The notes: a model not told the origin generated them from the letters alone. A stretch of 6,963 bases of DNA from Desulfobacterales bacterium (GCA_012974315.1 JAAXQI010000241.1:1-6963); one strand, 5' to 3'; shown: positions 1-5,911, counted from the first letter of the stretch. A program made the numbers and translations.

Positions 1-158
1 TTTTAAAGAAAATTCTCCTGAATAAGTAAAACTTGATGTTGTGTCATTTGTAGTTAAATTAATAATTTCATTATTTACTGCAGTCTCAGTAGAATAAAAA
101 TTTATGCTTTATTGCTTTATTAGAGCAAGACAGCTCCGTCGAAAAGCAGGCTTACCGG
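1..158. other. AT-rich flank downstream of the receiver gene
   Basis: No gene with a usable start is visible. Small inverted repeats occur, including TACTG/CAGTA around a six-base loop and AATAAT/ATTATT around TTC. Either might help end the leftward receiver transcript, but neither has the GC-rich stem plus T-run of a canonical terminator. The minus strand has one frame open from about position 108 to the left edge, with no ATG, GTG or TTG start. It may be chance or a remnant. Confidence 0.4.
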
Positions 159-572
159 TCAATCTGGCAGGGAACCTTCAAGCTCCTTTAAGCCGTTAGG
201 GCCGCTCAGGACTTTTCGGATTTTTTTGACCAGTACATTTGGCGCGAAAGGCTTCTGAACAAAAGCATATTCACTTTTAGGAATACCCTGATGTGCTATG
301 GAAGGGCAAACAAAGCCGGACATAAACAGGATTTTAATTTCAGGATTGAATACTGCAAACTGCCTGGCGAGGTCAACGCCATTTATCCCAGGCATCATGA
401 TATCAGTCAACAGAAGATCTATTCTTTCTTCCTCTGCCAATGCCAATGCTTCTTCAGCATTGTTAGCCAGTATGGGCTTGTAACCATACTGAGCAATCTC
501 CTCTTCTATGAAACTCAAAATCATTGGATCGTCATCCACAATGAGTACTGTCTCAAGTCCCATATTGCGCAT
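159..572 (-). CDS. Single-domain response regulator (CheY-like receiver protein)
   Basis: The 137-residue product is one receiver (REC) domain with no output domain. Such proteins accept a phosphoryl group from a histidine kinase or phosphorelay and signal by protein contact in the cytoplasm. The full active site is visible: acidic pair D14/D15 in VDDDP, phosphoacceptor D57 in LTDIMMPG, S85 in FMSGF as the conserved Ser/Thr, and K107 in the KPF motif. The domain fills about residues 7-123, leaving a short tail. The start at 572 is supported by AGAAAGGA nine bases upstream; the next Met, residue 4, would sit too far from it. The sequence style (ILFMSGF, KPFAPNVL) resembles receivers attached to hybrid PAS histidine kinases, so this could be a detached relay module. 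No kinase gene lies in the window, so the partner is unknown. The family call is secure; the specific role is not. Confidence 0.93.
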   Translation of the reverse strand: MRNMGLETVLIVDDDPMILSFIEEEIAQYGYKPILANNAEEALALAEEERIDLLLTDIMMPGINGVDLARQFAVFNPEIKILFMSGFVCPSIAHQGIPKSEYAFVQKPFAPNVLVKKIRKVLSGPNGLKELEGSLPD

Positions 573-581
573 AGTTATATA

Positions 582-589
582 TCCTTTCT
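582..589 (-). promoter_or_regulatory. Ribosome binding site of the receiver gene
   Basis: Read on the minus strand this is AGAAAGGA, nine bases before the ATG at 572-570. It decides between the first Met and Met4, since the latter would be 18 bases away. Confidence 0.6.
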
Positions 590-773
590 CAACAAATATT
601 ACTGTTTAACCTGGTTGAATAAACATGAGAAGGGGCCGCCTACTTAAACACAGGACATTCCTGAATATTTACTAAGGCTTCTTTCATTTACTAAACACCA
701 TTCACCAAATATAATTATTCACAAACATTGCACCAAAGTCAATTTATTAATATTTATTTTACTATTTACCCTT

Positions 774-858
774 ATTAGCACGCTAATTGTTTTTACTATC
801 ACAATAGTTGTTCTTTCTGTCACAATAATTGTTCTTTTTCCTGTCAAACTATTAGTTT
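774..858. repeat. Ladder of four short palindromes, partly a 21-base direct repeat
   Basis: Four inverted repeats follow one another: ATTAGCACGCTAAT (774-787), ACAATAGTTGT (801-811), the perfect ACAATAATTGT (822-832) and the perfect AAACTATTAGTTT (846-858). The second and third lie in a direct repeat of 21 bases beginning TCACAATA at 799 and 820; a looser third unit begins TCAAACTA at 844. The centres are about 25, 21 and 25 bases apart, close to two turns of the helix, as expected for protein-binding sites on one face. They lie upstream of the candidate promoter at 891-920. An operator or activator array is inference; no regulator is identified. Confidence 0.5.
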
Positions 859-890
859 CTTCCTGCCAATTCACCTCTGTTTTTTTAACG

Positions 891-920
891 TTGAACCCCG
901 CTCTTTCCAAGTGATACAAT
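891..920 (+). promoter_or_regulatory. Candidate sigma-70 promoter for the 64-residue gene
   Basis: TTGAAC (891-896) and TACAAT (915-920) are separated by 18 bases. They match the consensus at four of six and five of six positions. Transcription would begin near 927 and give a leader of about 90 bases. A second -10-like TATAAA at 959-964 has no good -35 partner. Confidence 0.35.
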
Positions 921-1016
921 CCTGTACCGTCAAGATCTTTTAGAGATTTTCGAGGAATTATAAATATTCCCAGACAAATCACTTCACGCACATCTCAACA
1001 AACGGAGAATTCGCAC

Positions 1017-1211
1017 ATGGCCGAAATGATTCCCAATCCAACTGTCATCTCTGCAGAAGAGGCATTAAAAACCGAGATCATTTTAAATCAGGCTCTCATT
1101 GATATCTTGATTGCCAAAAAAATCATTTCCGAAGATGAATTAATTTACGGAATTAAAAAAATAAAGAGGGAACGGGAAATCCTGGCCAATGACTGGGAGA
1201 GTCTCCTATAG
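1017..1211 (+). CDS. Small hypothetical protein, 64 residues
   Basis: I do not recognise this protein by name. The start is supported by CGGAGAA, with GGAG at 1004-1007, nine bases before the ATG. The product is short, charged and probably all helical. An N-terminal stretch (MAEMIPNPTVISAEEA) leads into a helix with regular hydrophobic spacing (residues 16-34), then a turn at KKIISEDEL and a second Lys/Glu-rich helix (residues 40-54). The pattern 'ALIDILIAKKIISEDEL' resembles a helix-turn element seen at the ends of many small uncharacterised proteobacterial proteins, in which a helical pair ends with 'KGIIT.EEL'. There is no signal peptide, transmembrane segment or cysteine, so it is probably cytoplasmic. 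It may form helical dimers or bind a partner. Its long upstream region suggests it is regulated and transcribed alone. Confidence refers to its being a gene; its function is unknown. Confidence 0.7.
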   Translation: MAEMIPNPTVISAEEALKTEIILNQALIDILIAKKIISEDELIYGIKKIKREREILANDWESLL

Positions 1212-1384
1212 GATTATCCTGGCAGATACATCCTGACAACAATCTTTTCTGAAAAGCTCCAACGACTTCAAAATACTCTCCGTAAAAAGTGTCCCGTCAA
1301 TTTAGTATCTTCAAATGCAGGCCACTTAATAAAATTCCCCTTATTCTCTTCCGCTTTCATTCCAACTGCCTGAAAATTTAGCAT
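1206..1384 (-). pseudogene. Possible small frameshifted gene, unidentified
   Basis: Two adjacent minus-strand frames read like one protein with a one-base shift. The first runs from an ATG at 1384 to a TGA at 1268 and encodes 38 residues (MLNFQAVGMKAEEN..., ending ...EDTKLTGHFLRRVF). The second, in the -1 frame, picks up near 1293 as TLFTESILKSLELFRKD and ends at a TAG at 1208-1206. Joined, they give about 60 residues of natural-looking composition. The switch coincides with the run CACTTTTTACGG (minus-strand sense), so a lost base, a sequencing error or slippage could each explain it. The same frame remains open upstream of 1384 as far as the CBS gene start, suggesting a truncated remnant rather than a complete gene. 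There is no convincing ribosome site and I recognise no family. Chance open frames in AT-rich DNA remain a real alternative. Confidence 0.3.
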
Positions 1385-1392
1385 TTTAGTAC

Positions 1393-1420
1393 TTGTAGTT
1401 GCTTTAATTTTTGGTATAAA
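1393..1420 (+). promoter_or_regulatory. Candidate promoter of the CBS-domain gene
   Basis: TTGTAG (1393-1398) is followed after 16 bases by TATAAA (1415-1420). The -10 element is preceded by TGG, giving an extended -10 (TGn) form. Transcription would begin near 1427, on or beside the first arm of the hairpin described next. Confidence 0.4.
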
Positions 1421-1422
1421 GT

Positions 1423-1437
1423 CTCCTGTTAAGGAGG
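1423..1437 (+). promoter_or_regulatory. Shine-Dalgarno hairpin of the CBS-domain gene
   Basis: The strong ribosome site AAGGAGG (1431-1437) lies six bases before the ATG at 1444. Just upstream CTCCT (1423-1427) is fully complementary to AGGAG (1432-1436), with loop GTTA and a possible T-G closing pair. If the transcript includes both arms, the ribosome site could be masked. Five base pairs is marginal stability, and transcription starting near 1427 would exclude the left arm, so a regulatory role is only a suggestion. Confidence 0.45.
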
Positions 1438-1443
1438 ATTTTT

Positions 1444-1878
1444 ATGAAAACCAAGGTAAGTAATTACATGTCGCCCAAGGTGCTCTCCATTCTTCCCACA
1501 ATGGGAATCCGTGAAGCATTTTTTAAAATGAAGGAAAACGGTATCAGGCATCTGCCGATAGTTAATGAAAACAATACCCTGCTCGGGATTATCAGCGACC
1601 GGGAATTGCGCCGGCCAAACTGGGTTGACGAGGCCAAGGATATTTCCCATGTCTACCTTTTGGACAATTCCATGCTGGTCAGCGATGTAATGATCACCAA
1701 TGTTCATGTTATTCATGTTTATGACACACTCAACAAGGCAGTCTCGCTTCTGCTGGACAACCATATCGGAGCAGCGCCCGTACTGGATAAAACAGGAAAC
1801 CTGGTCGGCATGCTTTCGGCAATCGACCTGCTCCGGGCCTTAAAAGACTCCATAGACCAGGAAAAAAAGACAACATAA
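1444..1878 (+). CDS. Two-CBS-domain protein
   Basis: The 144-residue protein consists almost entirely of a tandem CBS pair (Bateman module). The first CBS covers about residues 6-58 (NYMSPKVLSILP... GIRHLPIVNENNTLLGIISDREL). The second covers about 77-135 (VSDVMITNVHVIHVYDTL... GAAPVLDKTGNLVGMLSAIDLL). Such modules bind adenine nucleotides such as AMP, ATP or SAM in the cleft between the repeats and act as energy or ligand sensors, often by altering a partner. The SDREL and SAIDLL ends of the two repeats are the usual positions for phosphate or ribose contacts. No catalytic, kinase or channel domain is attached, so this is a free-standing, cytoplasmic sensor. The start is secured by AAGGAGG. 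The synthetase gene follows 112 bases downstream on the same strand; co-transcription is possible, and a link through AMP, which the synthetase makes, is attractive but unproven. The family is certain; ligand and partner are unknown. Confidence 0.93.
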   Translation: MKTKVSNYMSPKVLSILPTMGIREAFFKMKENGIRHLPIVNENNTLLGIISDRELRRPNWVDEAKDISHVYLLDNSMLVSDVMITNVHVIHVYDTLNKAVSLLLDNHIGAAPVLDKTGNLVGMLSAIDLLRALKDSIDQEKKTT

Positions 1879-1912
1879 GCAGATAATCTTTTTCCATATG
1901 TAACACCGAAAA

Positions 1913-1930
1913 AGCAGAACATATTCTGCT
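1913..1930 (+). repeat. Perfect 7-base-pair hairpin between the CBS and synthetase genes
   Basis: AGCAGAA and TTCTGCT flank a CATA loop. An eight-T run begins at 1948, 17 bases after the stem, too far for a textbook intrinsic terminator. It may be a weak or partial terminator, an mRNA-processing stem or an operator. Its presence weakens the case for a simple two-gene operon. Confidence 0.5.
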
Positions 1931-1990
1931 CAGCATAATCATCTTTGTTTTTTTTATTGCGTCTGAACTAAATTGATAAGAGGATAAACT

Positions 1991-3616
1991 ATGCTTTTAC
2001 ATCATCGGTTTATAGAGGTTGCGAAACAACAAGGCGAGAAAATGGCTTACCTGGACCGCTCTGCCGGTAGGGAAATTACTTACTCCAGGGCGCTTATTGC
2101 TGCGCTTCTTCTGCGCAGTGAATTCAAAAAATATGATAAAGGCTTCCTTGGGGTAATGATCCCTACATCCGCCGGCTGCGCACTGACCGTTCTGGGCTCC
2201 CTGATGAGCGGACGCACCCCGGTGATGATCAATTATTCCACTGGAGCTGCGGACAACTGCAGATATGCCCAGGAAAAATGTGATTTCGAGACTATTATTA
2301 CCTCAAAGGCACTCCTGGAGAAAATAGAATGTCCCCATGTAGAAGGGATGGTCTATATAGAAGACATTATGGCCGGGTTAGGCACGCTTAAAAAAATCAA
2401 AGCCGCCGCCATTTCCAAGCTTTCTGCCGGTGCTATCAAGAAAATGGTGGCCGGCGGCACCGATGACCAGGACGTGGTTATCCTCTTTACCAGCGGCAGC
2501 GAGAAGGATCCCAAGGCGGTGGAACTCACCCATAAGAATATAGTTTCAAATATCGAAAGCTTGTCTGCCAAGTATAATCTCAATGAAAATGACTCTTTTC
2601 TGGCAAATCTTCCCTATTTTCATGTGTTTGGACTCACCGCTAATCTCTGGGCCCCACTTTATCACGGCATGACGACCATCGCCTATGCCAACCCCCTGGA
2701 TTACAAAAAGATATGTGAAATAGTCCGTGACGACAAACCTAACCTGATGGTCGGGACACCAAGCTTTTTCTGGGGCTATCTGCGCAAATCCGAACCAGGA
2801 GACTTTGCCAGCCTGCGCCTCGCCTTGTGCGGGGCTGATAAATGCCCGGATGCCCTGCGTGAAAGTTTCCTGGAGAAACACAATATGGTCCTGTATGAGG
2901 CTTACGGCACCACTGAAACCTCACCCGGCATTTCAGGCAATGCCGAGGGAGCTAACAAGCAGGGAAGTGTTGGACTGCCATTCGACGGGGTTGAGATAAG
3001 GATTGAACATTACCAGACCGGAGAGGAATGCGGTGTAGGAGAAAGCGGCAAAATTCTGGTCAAGGGCGACCTGGTCATGAAGGGCTATTTCAATGATTTT
3101 GAGGAGACCTCTCTCCATATACGTCATGGCTGGTACGATACCGGCGACATGGGCAACCTGGATGAAGACGGCTATCTCTGGCATGTCGGCCGCCTGAAAC
3201 GCTTTGTCAAAATTGGTGGAGAAATGGTCTCGCTCATAAGGGTAGAAAATGCCCTTGAAAAATATCTGCCGGAAGATGTGCTCTGCTGCGTAGTTGAAAT
3301 TCCTGATGCCATCAAGGGCGCCAGGATTGTTGCTGCAGTAACTGCGGAAATCGACGAGAAGAAGACTCTTAAAAAAATGTCCACCGATCTGCCAAAGATT
3401 GCCATGCCAAAGATTTTTATCATCATTGAAGAACTCCCCAAGATGGGCAGCGGCAAAATTGATTTCAGGACTGTTACGAATATTGTGAGGCAAAAATTAG
3501 CCAGTAATGAAAAACAAACAAAATCCAAGACAGTGACGGACATTGTAAAACAGAAATTTAATACTGAAAAACAAATACAAAACAAAGAAACGCCAAAACA
3601 GGAAACCGAAGAATAG
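1991..3616 (+). CDS. Aas-like acyl-ACP (or acyl-CoA) synthetase, AMP-forming
   Basis: This 541-residue adenylate-forming enzyme most resembles the C-terminal synthetase half of Aas, which activates fatty acids with ATP and passes them to acyl carrier protein for lysophospholipid re-acylation. Typical Aas-like stretches are PVMINYSTGA, NLPYFHVFGLTANLWAPL and GRLKRFVKIGGEMVSL. Adenylation motifs appear in order: the ATP loop TSGSEKDPKAV (167-177), YGTTE (305-309), YDTGD with D386, the hinge region GRLKRFVK (400-407), and PKMGSGK with catalytic K489. The N-terminal acyltransferase half of Aas is absent and the start has a good site (AAGAGGA, six bases before the ATG), so it is a genuine stand-alone form and not a truncation. 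In E. coli Aas the loop reads TSGSEGHPKGV; here K172-D173 and A176 replace the usual glycines. The tail after residue 493 is Lys/Gln/Glu-rich and holds a 20-residue duplication. Transfer to CoA instead of ACP cannot be excluded. Confidence 0.88.
   Translation: MLLHHRFIEVAKQQGEKMAYLDRSAGREITYSRALIAALLLRSEFKKYDKGFLGVMIPTSAGCALTVLGSLMSGRTPVMINYSTGAADNCRYAQEKCDFETIITSKALLEKIECPHVEGMVYIEDIMAGLGTLKKIKAAAISKLSAGAIKKMVAGGTDDQDVVILFTSGSEKDPKAVELTHKNIVSNIESLSAKYNLNENDSFLANLPYFHVFGLTANLWAPLYHGMTTIAYANPLDYKKICEIVRDDKPNLMVGTPSFFWGYLRKSEPGDFASLRLALCGADKCPDALRESFLEKHNMVLYEAYGTTETSPGISGNAEGANKQGSVGLPFDGVEIRIEHYQTGEECGVGESGKILVKGDLVMKGYFNDFEETSLHIRHGWYDTGDMGNLDEDGYLWHVGRLKRFVKIGGEMVSLIRVENALEKYLPEDVLCCVVEIPDAIKGARIVAAVTAEIDEKKTLKKMSTDLPKIAMPKIFIIIEELPKMGSGKIDFRTVTNIVRQKLASNEKQTKSKTVTDIVKQKFNTEKQIQNKETPKQETEE
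3470..3589 (+). repeat. Tandem 60-base duplication in the synthetase tail
   Basis: Residues 494-513 begin TVTNIVRQKL and residues 514-533 begin TVTDIVKQKF; both continue to an EKQ motif, with a one-residue gap needed. The DNA has diverged mostly by substitutions that keep the amino acids similar, so the duplication is not recent and the charged helix seems to have been maintained. Confidence 0.7.
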
Positions 3617-3869
3617 ACACTGGCTGGACATAGAAAAAACGCTATTCCCGCAGAAAAACCACCCTAACTTTTTAAAATTGTTATTTTTCTCTTTTTATCC
3701 AAGCTGCAGCATATTGGTGCCGGCCCTACTTTATCACATAACATACTGTGCGCACCAGAACAACCTAAAGTTGCCAAAAAACAAACATATAAAACCAATA
3801 GTTAAAAAAGTACTTGACTTTTCTGCGTACAACAATCACCATTGAAGCGGAAAAGGGGATTTTTCTTTT

Positions 3870-3875
3870 TATAAT
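3870..3875 (+). promoter_or_regulatory. Candidate -10 element for the carboxypeptidase gene
   Basis: A perfect TATAAT lies here and would place the transcript start near 3882, leaving a leader of about 16 bases. There is no good -35 hexamer at 16-18 bases. A TTGACT at 3814-3819 is too far upstream to pair with it. The -10 match is visible; promoter activity is inferred. Confidence 0.3.
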
Positions 3876-3897
3876 TCAACTGAGTTAACCAGGTCAC

Positions 3898-5019
3898 ATG
3901 GTCATCCGAAAATCAGCAGCCCTCCTGGCACTATTTTTTACTTTTGTCCTGTTCTTTCCTCATACAGTCCTATCAGTTAATAATAGATCTGCCGCCCCTG
4001 ACTCTTCAATTCTTAGCACTAATCATAAATTCACGCCGACAAAAAGCTCTCTCTCTGCAGTTCGCCAGCAGATCATTTCATCTTATAATCCTGCCAAACC
4101 TGCCGCCAATAACACTCCTGTCCTTCTTAACAGGTCGTCAATAACCAAGAGAAGGCATGTCCAGGCTTTGAGCATTACCGATAAATCATTCCACAAGAAA
4201 CTTTCTGCCCGCAGTGCTATTATTATTGATGCAAAAACAGGCAAAGAGATATATTCACACAACCCGGACATGCCCCGCCAACCTGCCAGCACCATCAAGA
4301 TACTTACTGGCCTTATCGCCATGGACCACCTGAAAAATAATTCTCTGGTACCGGTCTCCAGTTGGGCTGCCAGCATGCCACGCTCCAAAATATATATTCA
4401 AAAAGGTAAATCATATTATGCCAATGACATGATCAATGCCGTACTCCTTGCTTCAGCCAACGATGCCAGTGTTGCATTAGCTGAAAAGATAGGGGGTTCT
4501 GAGTCAGGATTTGCCAAAATGATGACCCAAAAGGCCAACGAACTTGGAGCCAGTAAAACTATATGCAAAACTGCCTCGGGTCTAACAGCAAAGGGACAGC
4601 AGACAACTGCCAGAGACTTGGCCACTATCTTTAGAAAAGCCATGCAGCATGAAGAATTTGCCGAGAGGATCGGCCGCCTTAAGACAAAAACATCCTATGG
4701 GAAAACCTTCAGGAGCCATAATAAAGCCATGTGGCAGATCTCAGGATCCCAGGGTGGGAAAACAGGCTATACCTGGGCTGCAAGACAAACCTATGTAGGA
4801 AAGTTCTCCCGCGATGGCAAAGAGATCCTGGTTGCAATCCTTGGCAGTCGCAATATGTGGAATGATATTTCCAAGCTTGTCGAGTACGGCTTCAGCAAAG
4901 AACAAAGCCTCCAGGTGGCCAGTCATGAAAAAAATGACACAACCCCACTGAAAAACGCTTCCGCTGTCCAGCCAGACCTCGTTGTCCTCAATGACAGCAA
5001 AAAGGTTGCAAAGCTCTAA
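3898..5019 (+). CDS. Serine D-alanyl-D-alanine carboxypeptidase (peptidase S11, PBP5/6-like)
   Basis: The 373-residue exported protein removes the terminal D-Ala from peptidoglycan stem peptides in the periplasm. A signal peptide is clear: basic MVIRK, a hydrophobic core (AALLALFFTFVLFF) and likely cleavage near residue 26. All three penicillin-binding motifs are present: SxxK as S131-TIK134, SxN as S186-A-N188, and KTG at 288-290 (QGGKTGYT). The catalytic domain spans about residues 103-335. Between the signal peptide and this domain lies a Ser/Thr/Asn/Pro-rich linker of some 75 residues (about 27-100). The C-terminal beta domain and amphipathic anchor helix of E. coli PBP5 are missing; only a short polar tail follows residue 336, so the enzyme is probably soluble or held otherwise. 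The ribosome site (CCAGGT, four bases before the ATG) is weak, but no other start precedes the signal peptide. Homologues are called dacA, dacC, dacD or dacF; I cannot choose among them. Confidence 0.93.
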   Translation: MVIRKSAALLALFFTFVLFFPHTVLSVNNRSAAPDSSILSTNHKFTPTKSSLSAVRQQIISSYNPAKPAANNTPVLLNRSSITKRRHVQALSITDKSFHKKLSARSAIIIDAKTGKEIYSHNPDMPRQPASTIKILTGLIAMDHLKNNSLVPVSSWAASMPRSKIYIQKGKSYYANDMINAVLLASANDASVALAEKIGGSESGFAKMMTQKANELGASKTICKTASGLTAKGQQTTARDLATIFRKAMQHEEFAERIGRLKTKTSYGKTFRSHNKAMWQISGSQGGKTGYTWAARQTYVGKFSRDGKEILVAILGSRNMWNDISKLVEYGFSKEQSLQVASHEKNDTTPLKNASAVQPDLVVLNDSKKVAKL

Positions 5020-5034
5020 ATTCTCACAACCTTT
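5001..5034 (+). terminator. Inverted repeat across the carboxypeptidase stop codon
   Basis: AAAGGTTG (5001-5008) and CAACCTTT (5027-5034) are perfect eight-base arms around an 18-base loop that contains the TAA stop. The following sequence is pyrimidine-rich but lacks a clean T-run, so termination is only a possibility. Confidence 0.3.
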
Positions 5035-5098
5035 CAAATAAATTCCTTTCCTGTTCCCCTCTCTTTATATATCATCCACAAATCCTCTATTATGAGGC

Positions 5099-5116
5099 AG
5101 ATGTCTTTACACATCT
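5099..5116 (+). repeat. Hairpin upstream of the folate-family gene
   Basis: AGATGT and ACATCT flank CTTTAC. The same two arms recur at 6834-6852 around a different loop. A smaller CCTC/GAGG pair (5084-5097) lies just before. These are visible inverted repeats in the 139-base leader region; any regulatory role is a guess. Confidence 0.35.
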
Positions 5117-5158
5117 TGAAACGGCTATATCCTGCCTGCCCATTACTGGGAGAACCTC

Positions 5159-5842
5159 ATGGAACAAAAAAAATCAATCCGATCCAAATGGCAAAGCAAA
5201 CTTGCAGACATGCAGTCTGCACCCCATTGGGGAAAAGCAGCTGAAAAGTTGAGAGGACTGGAACGATACCGTAATGCAGCAACTATCTTTGCCACCCCCC
5301 ACGACTCGTTGCACCAGGCCCGTATCAATTGCCTTGCTGACGGCAAAAACCTTCTCATACCCGGGCCAAGCATCCGTGATGGTTTCTTTTTATTGGCAGC
5401 CCGCTCCATCCCCTTTAAAGACATTCCTTTGGCAGCAACTTACAAGGGACTGGAAAAACATGGGCAGCTTCTTAAGGGCGATAGCATGTCTAAACTTTCA
5501 GTGGGGCTGCTGCTTGCCGATTCACTGGCAGTTGATTGTACAGGCGGAAGAATAGGGGATGGCAATGGATTTTTTGACCTGTGCTGCGCTTTACTCCAGG
5601 AACTGGATGGGCTCGAGCATAATGCCGATATCTTGACATTCATCCAGGAAGAACAGATTTCCAGGGAGATGCTTCCACAGGACAAGTGGGATGTAAAATT
5701 GACCGGAGCCGTTACTCCGCAACAAATACATCACTTCGAACCTTCAGACCAAAAACCGAAACTATTCTGGGATAAACTCCCGAAAGATCGGATCAAAAGG
5801 ATCGATCCGCTTTGGAAGCTTTTTCAAAAACGTGCGGGATAG
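5159..5842 (+). CDS. 5-formyltetrahydrofolate cyclo-ligase superfamily protein (divergent, MTHFSD-like)
   Basis: The 227-residue protein has the outline of the ATP-dependent enzyme that converts 5-formyl-THF to 5,10-methenyl-THF. The best motif is R131-IGDGNGFFD-140, matching the family's R(L/I)GxGxGYYD signature. 'LPQDKWDVKLTGAVTPQQI' (172-190) matches the end of the family domain, where a Pro and Asp precede the VxTP motif. The middle segment 'HQARINCLADGKNLLIPGPSIRDGF' (read at residues 52-76) resembles the MTHFSD-like and archaeal branch, which carries 'R..aL.dGK.llvP.P.lr.GF', rather than classical enzymes. An extra tail of about 35 residues, rich in Lys, Asp and Trp, follows residue 192. 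Classical members are near 180-200 residues. The start has GGGAG six bases upstream of the ATG. The superfamily call is firm; true cyclo-ligase activity is uncertain because the branch includes proteins of unknown function. It appears to be transcribed separately from the carboxypeptidase 139 bases upstream. Confidence 0.8.
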   Translation: MEQKKSIRSKWQSKLADMQSAPHWGKAAEKLRGLERYRNAATIFATPHDSLHQARINCLADGKNLLIPGPSIRDGFFLLAARSIPFKDIPLAATYKGLEKHGQLLKGDSMSKLSVGLLLADSLAVDCTGGRIGDGNGFFDLCCALLQELDGLEHNADILTFIQEEQISREMLPQDKWDVKLTGAVTPQQIHHFEPSDQKPKLFWDKLPKDRIKRIDPLWKLFQKRAG

Positions 5843-5911
5843 AGATTAAAGGGAAAAGGTTAAAAATAAGAATAGTGAGGTGTGAGGCGTAAGGAGTTAA
5901 AAGAGGAAGAG

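Larger units (their letters stand above)
573..1016. other. Long AT-rich intergenic region with short palindromes
   Basis: This 444-base divergent gap separates the leftward receiver gene from the rightward 64-residue gene, so it should hold promoters for both. A 13-base palindrome CAGGACATTCCTG (651-663) lies about 80 bases upstream of the receiver start. A ladder of four palindromes occupies 774-858, and a sigma-70-like promoter lies at 891-920. A 90-codon minus-strand frame (719-991) exists, but it has no ribosome site and its sequence is made largely of the palindromes, so I do not call it a gene. I see no RNA gene. Confidence 0.5.

Noticed and set aside
291..647. 118-codon plus-strand open frame across the receiver gene
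   Set aside because: It is antisense to the receiver domain, whose active-site residues are all intact, and has no recognisable motif.
774..858. CRISPR array, because of regularly spaced repeats
   Set aside because: The units are only 11-14 bases, diverge from one another, and have spacers of about 10-14 bases; no cas gene is present.
719..991. 90-codon minus-strand open frame with repeated RTIIVTERTTIVIV
   Set aside because: No ribosome site precedes its ATG, no family is recognisable, and its repeated part is simply the palindrome ladder read in one frame. Its 5' end also lies within the leader of the 64-residue gene.
2933..3493. 186-codon minus-strand open frame opposite the synthetase gene
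   Set aside because: It lies wholly antisense to conserved adenylation motifs and is the expected shadow of a well-supported gene.
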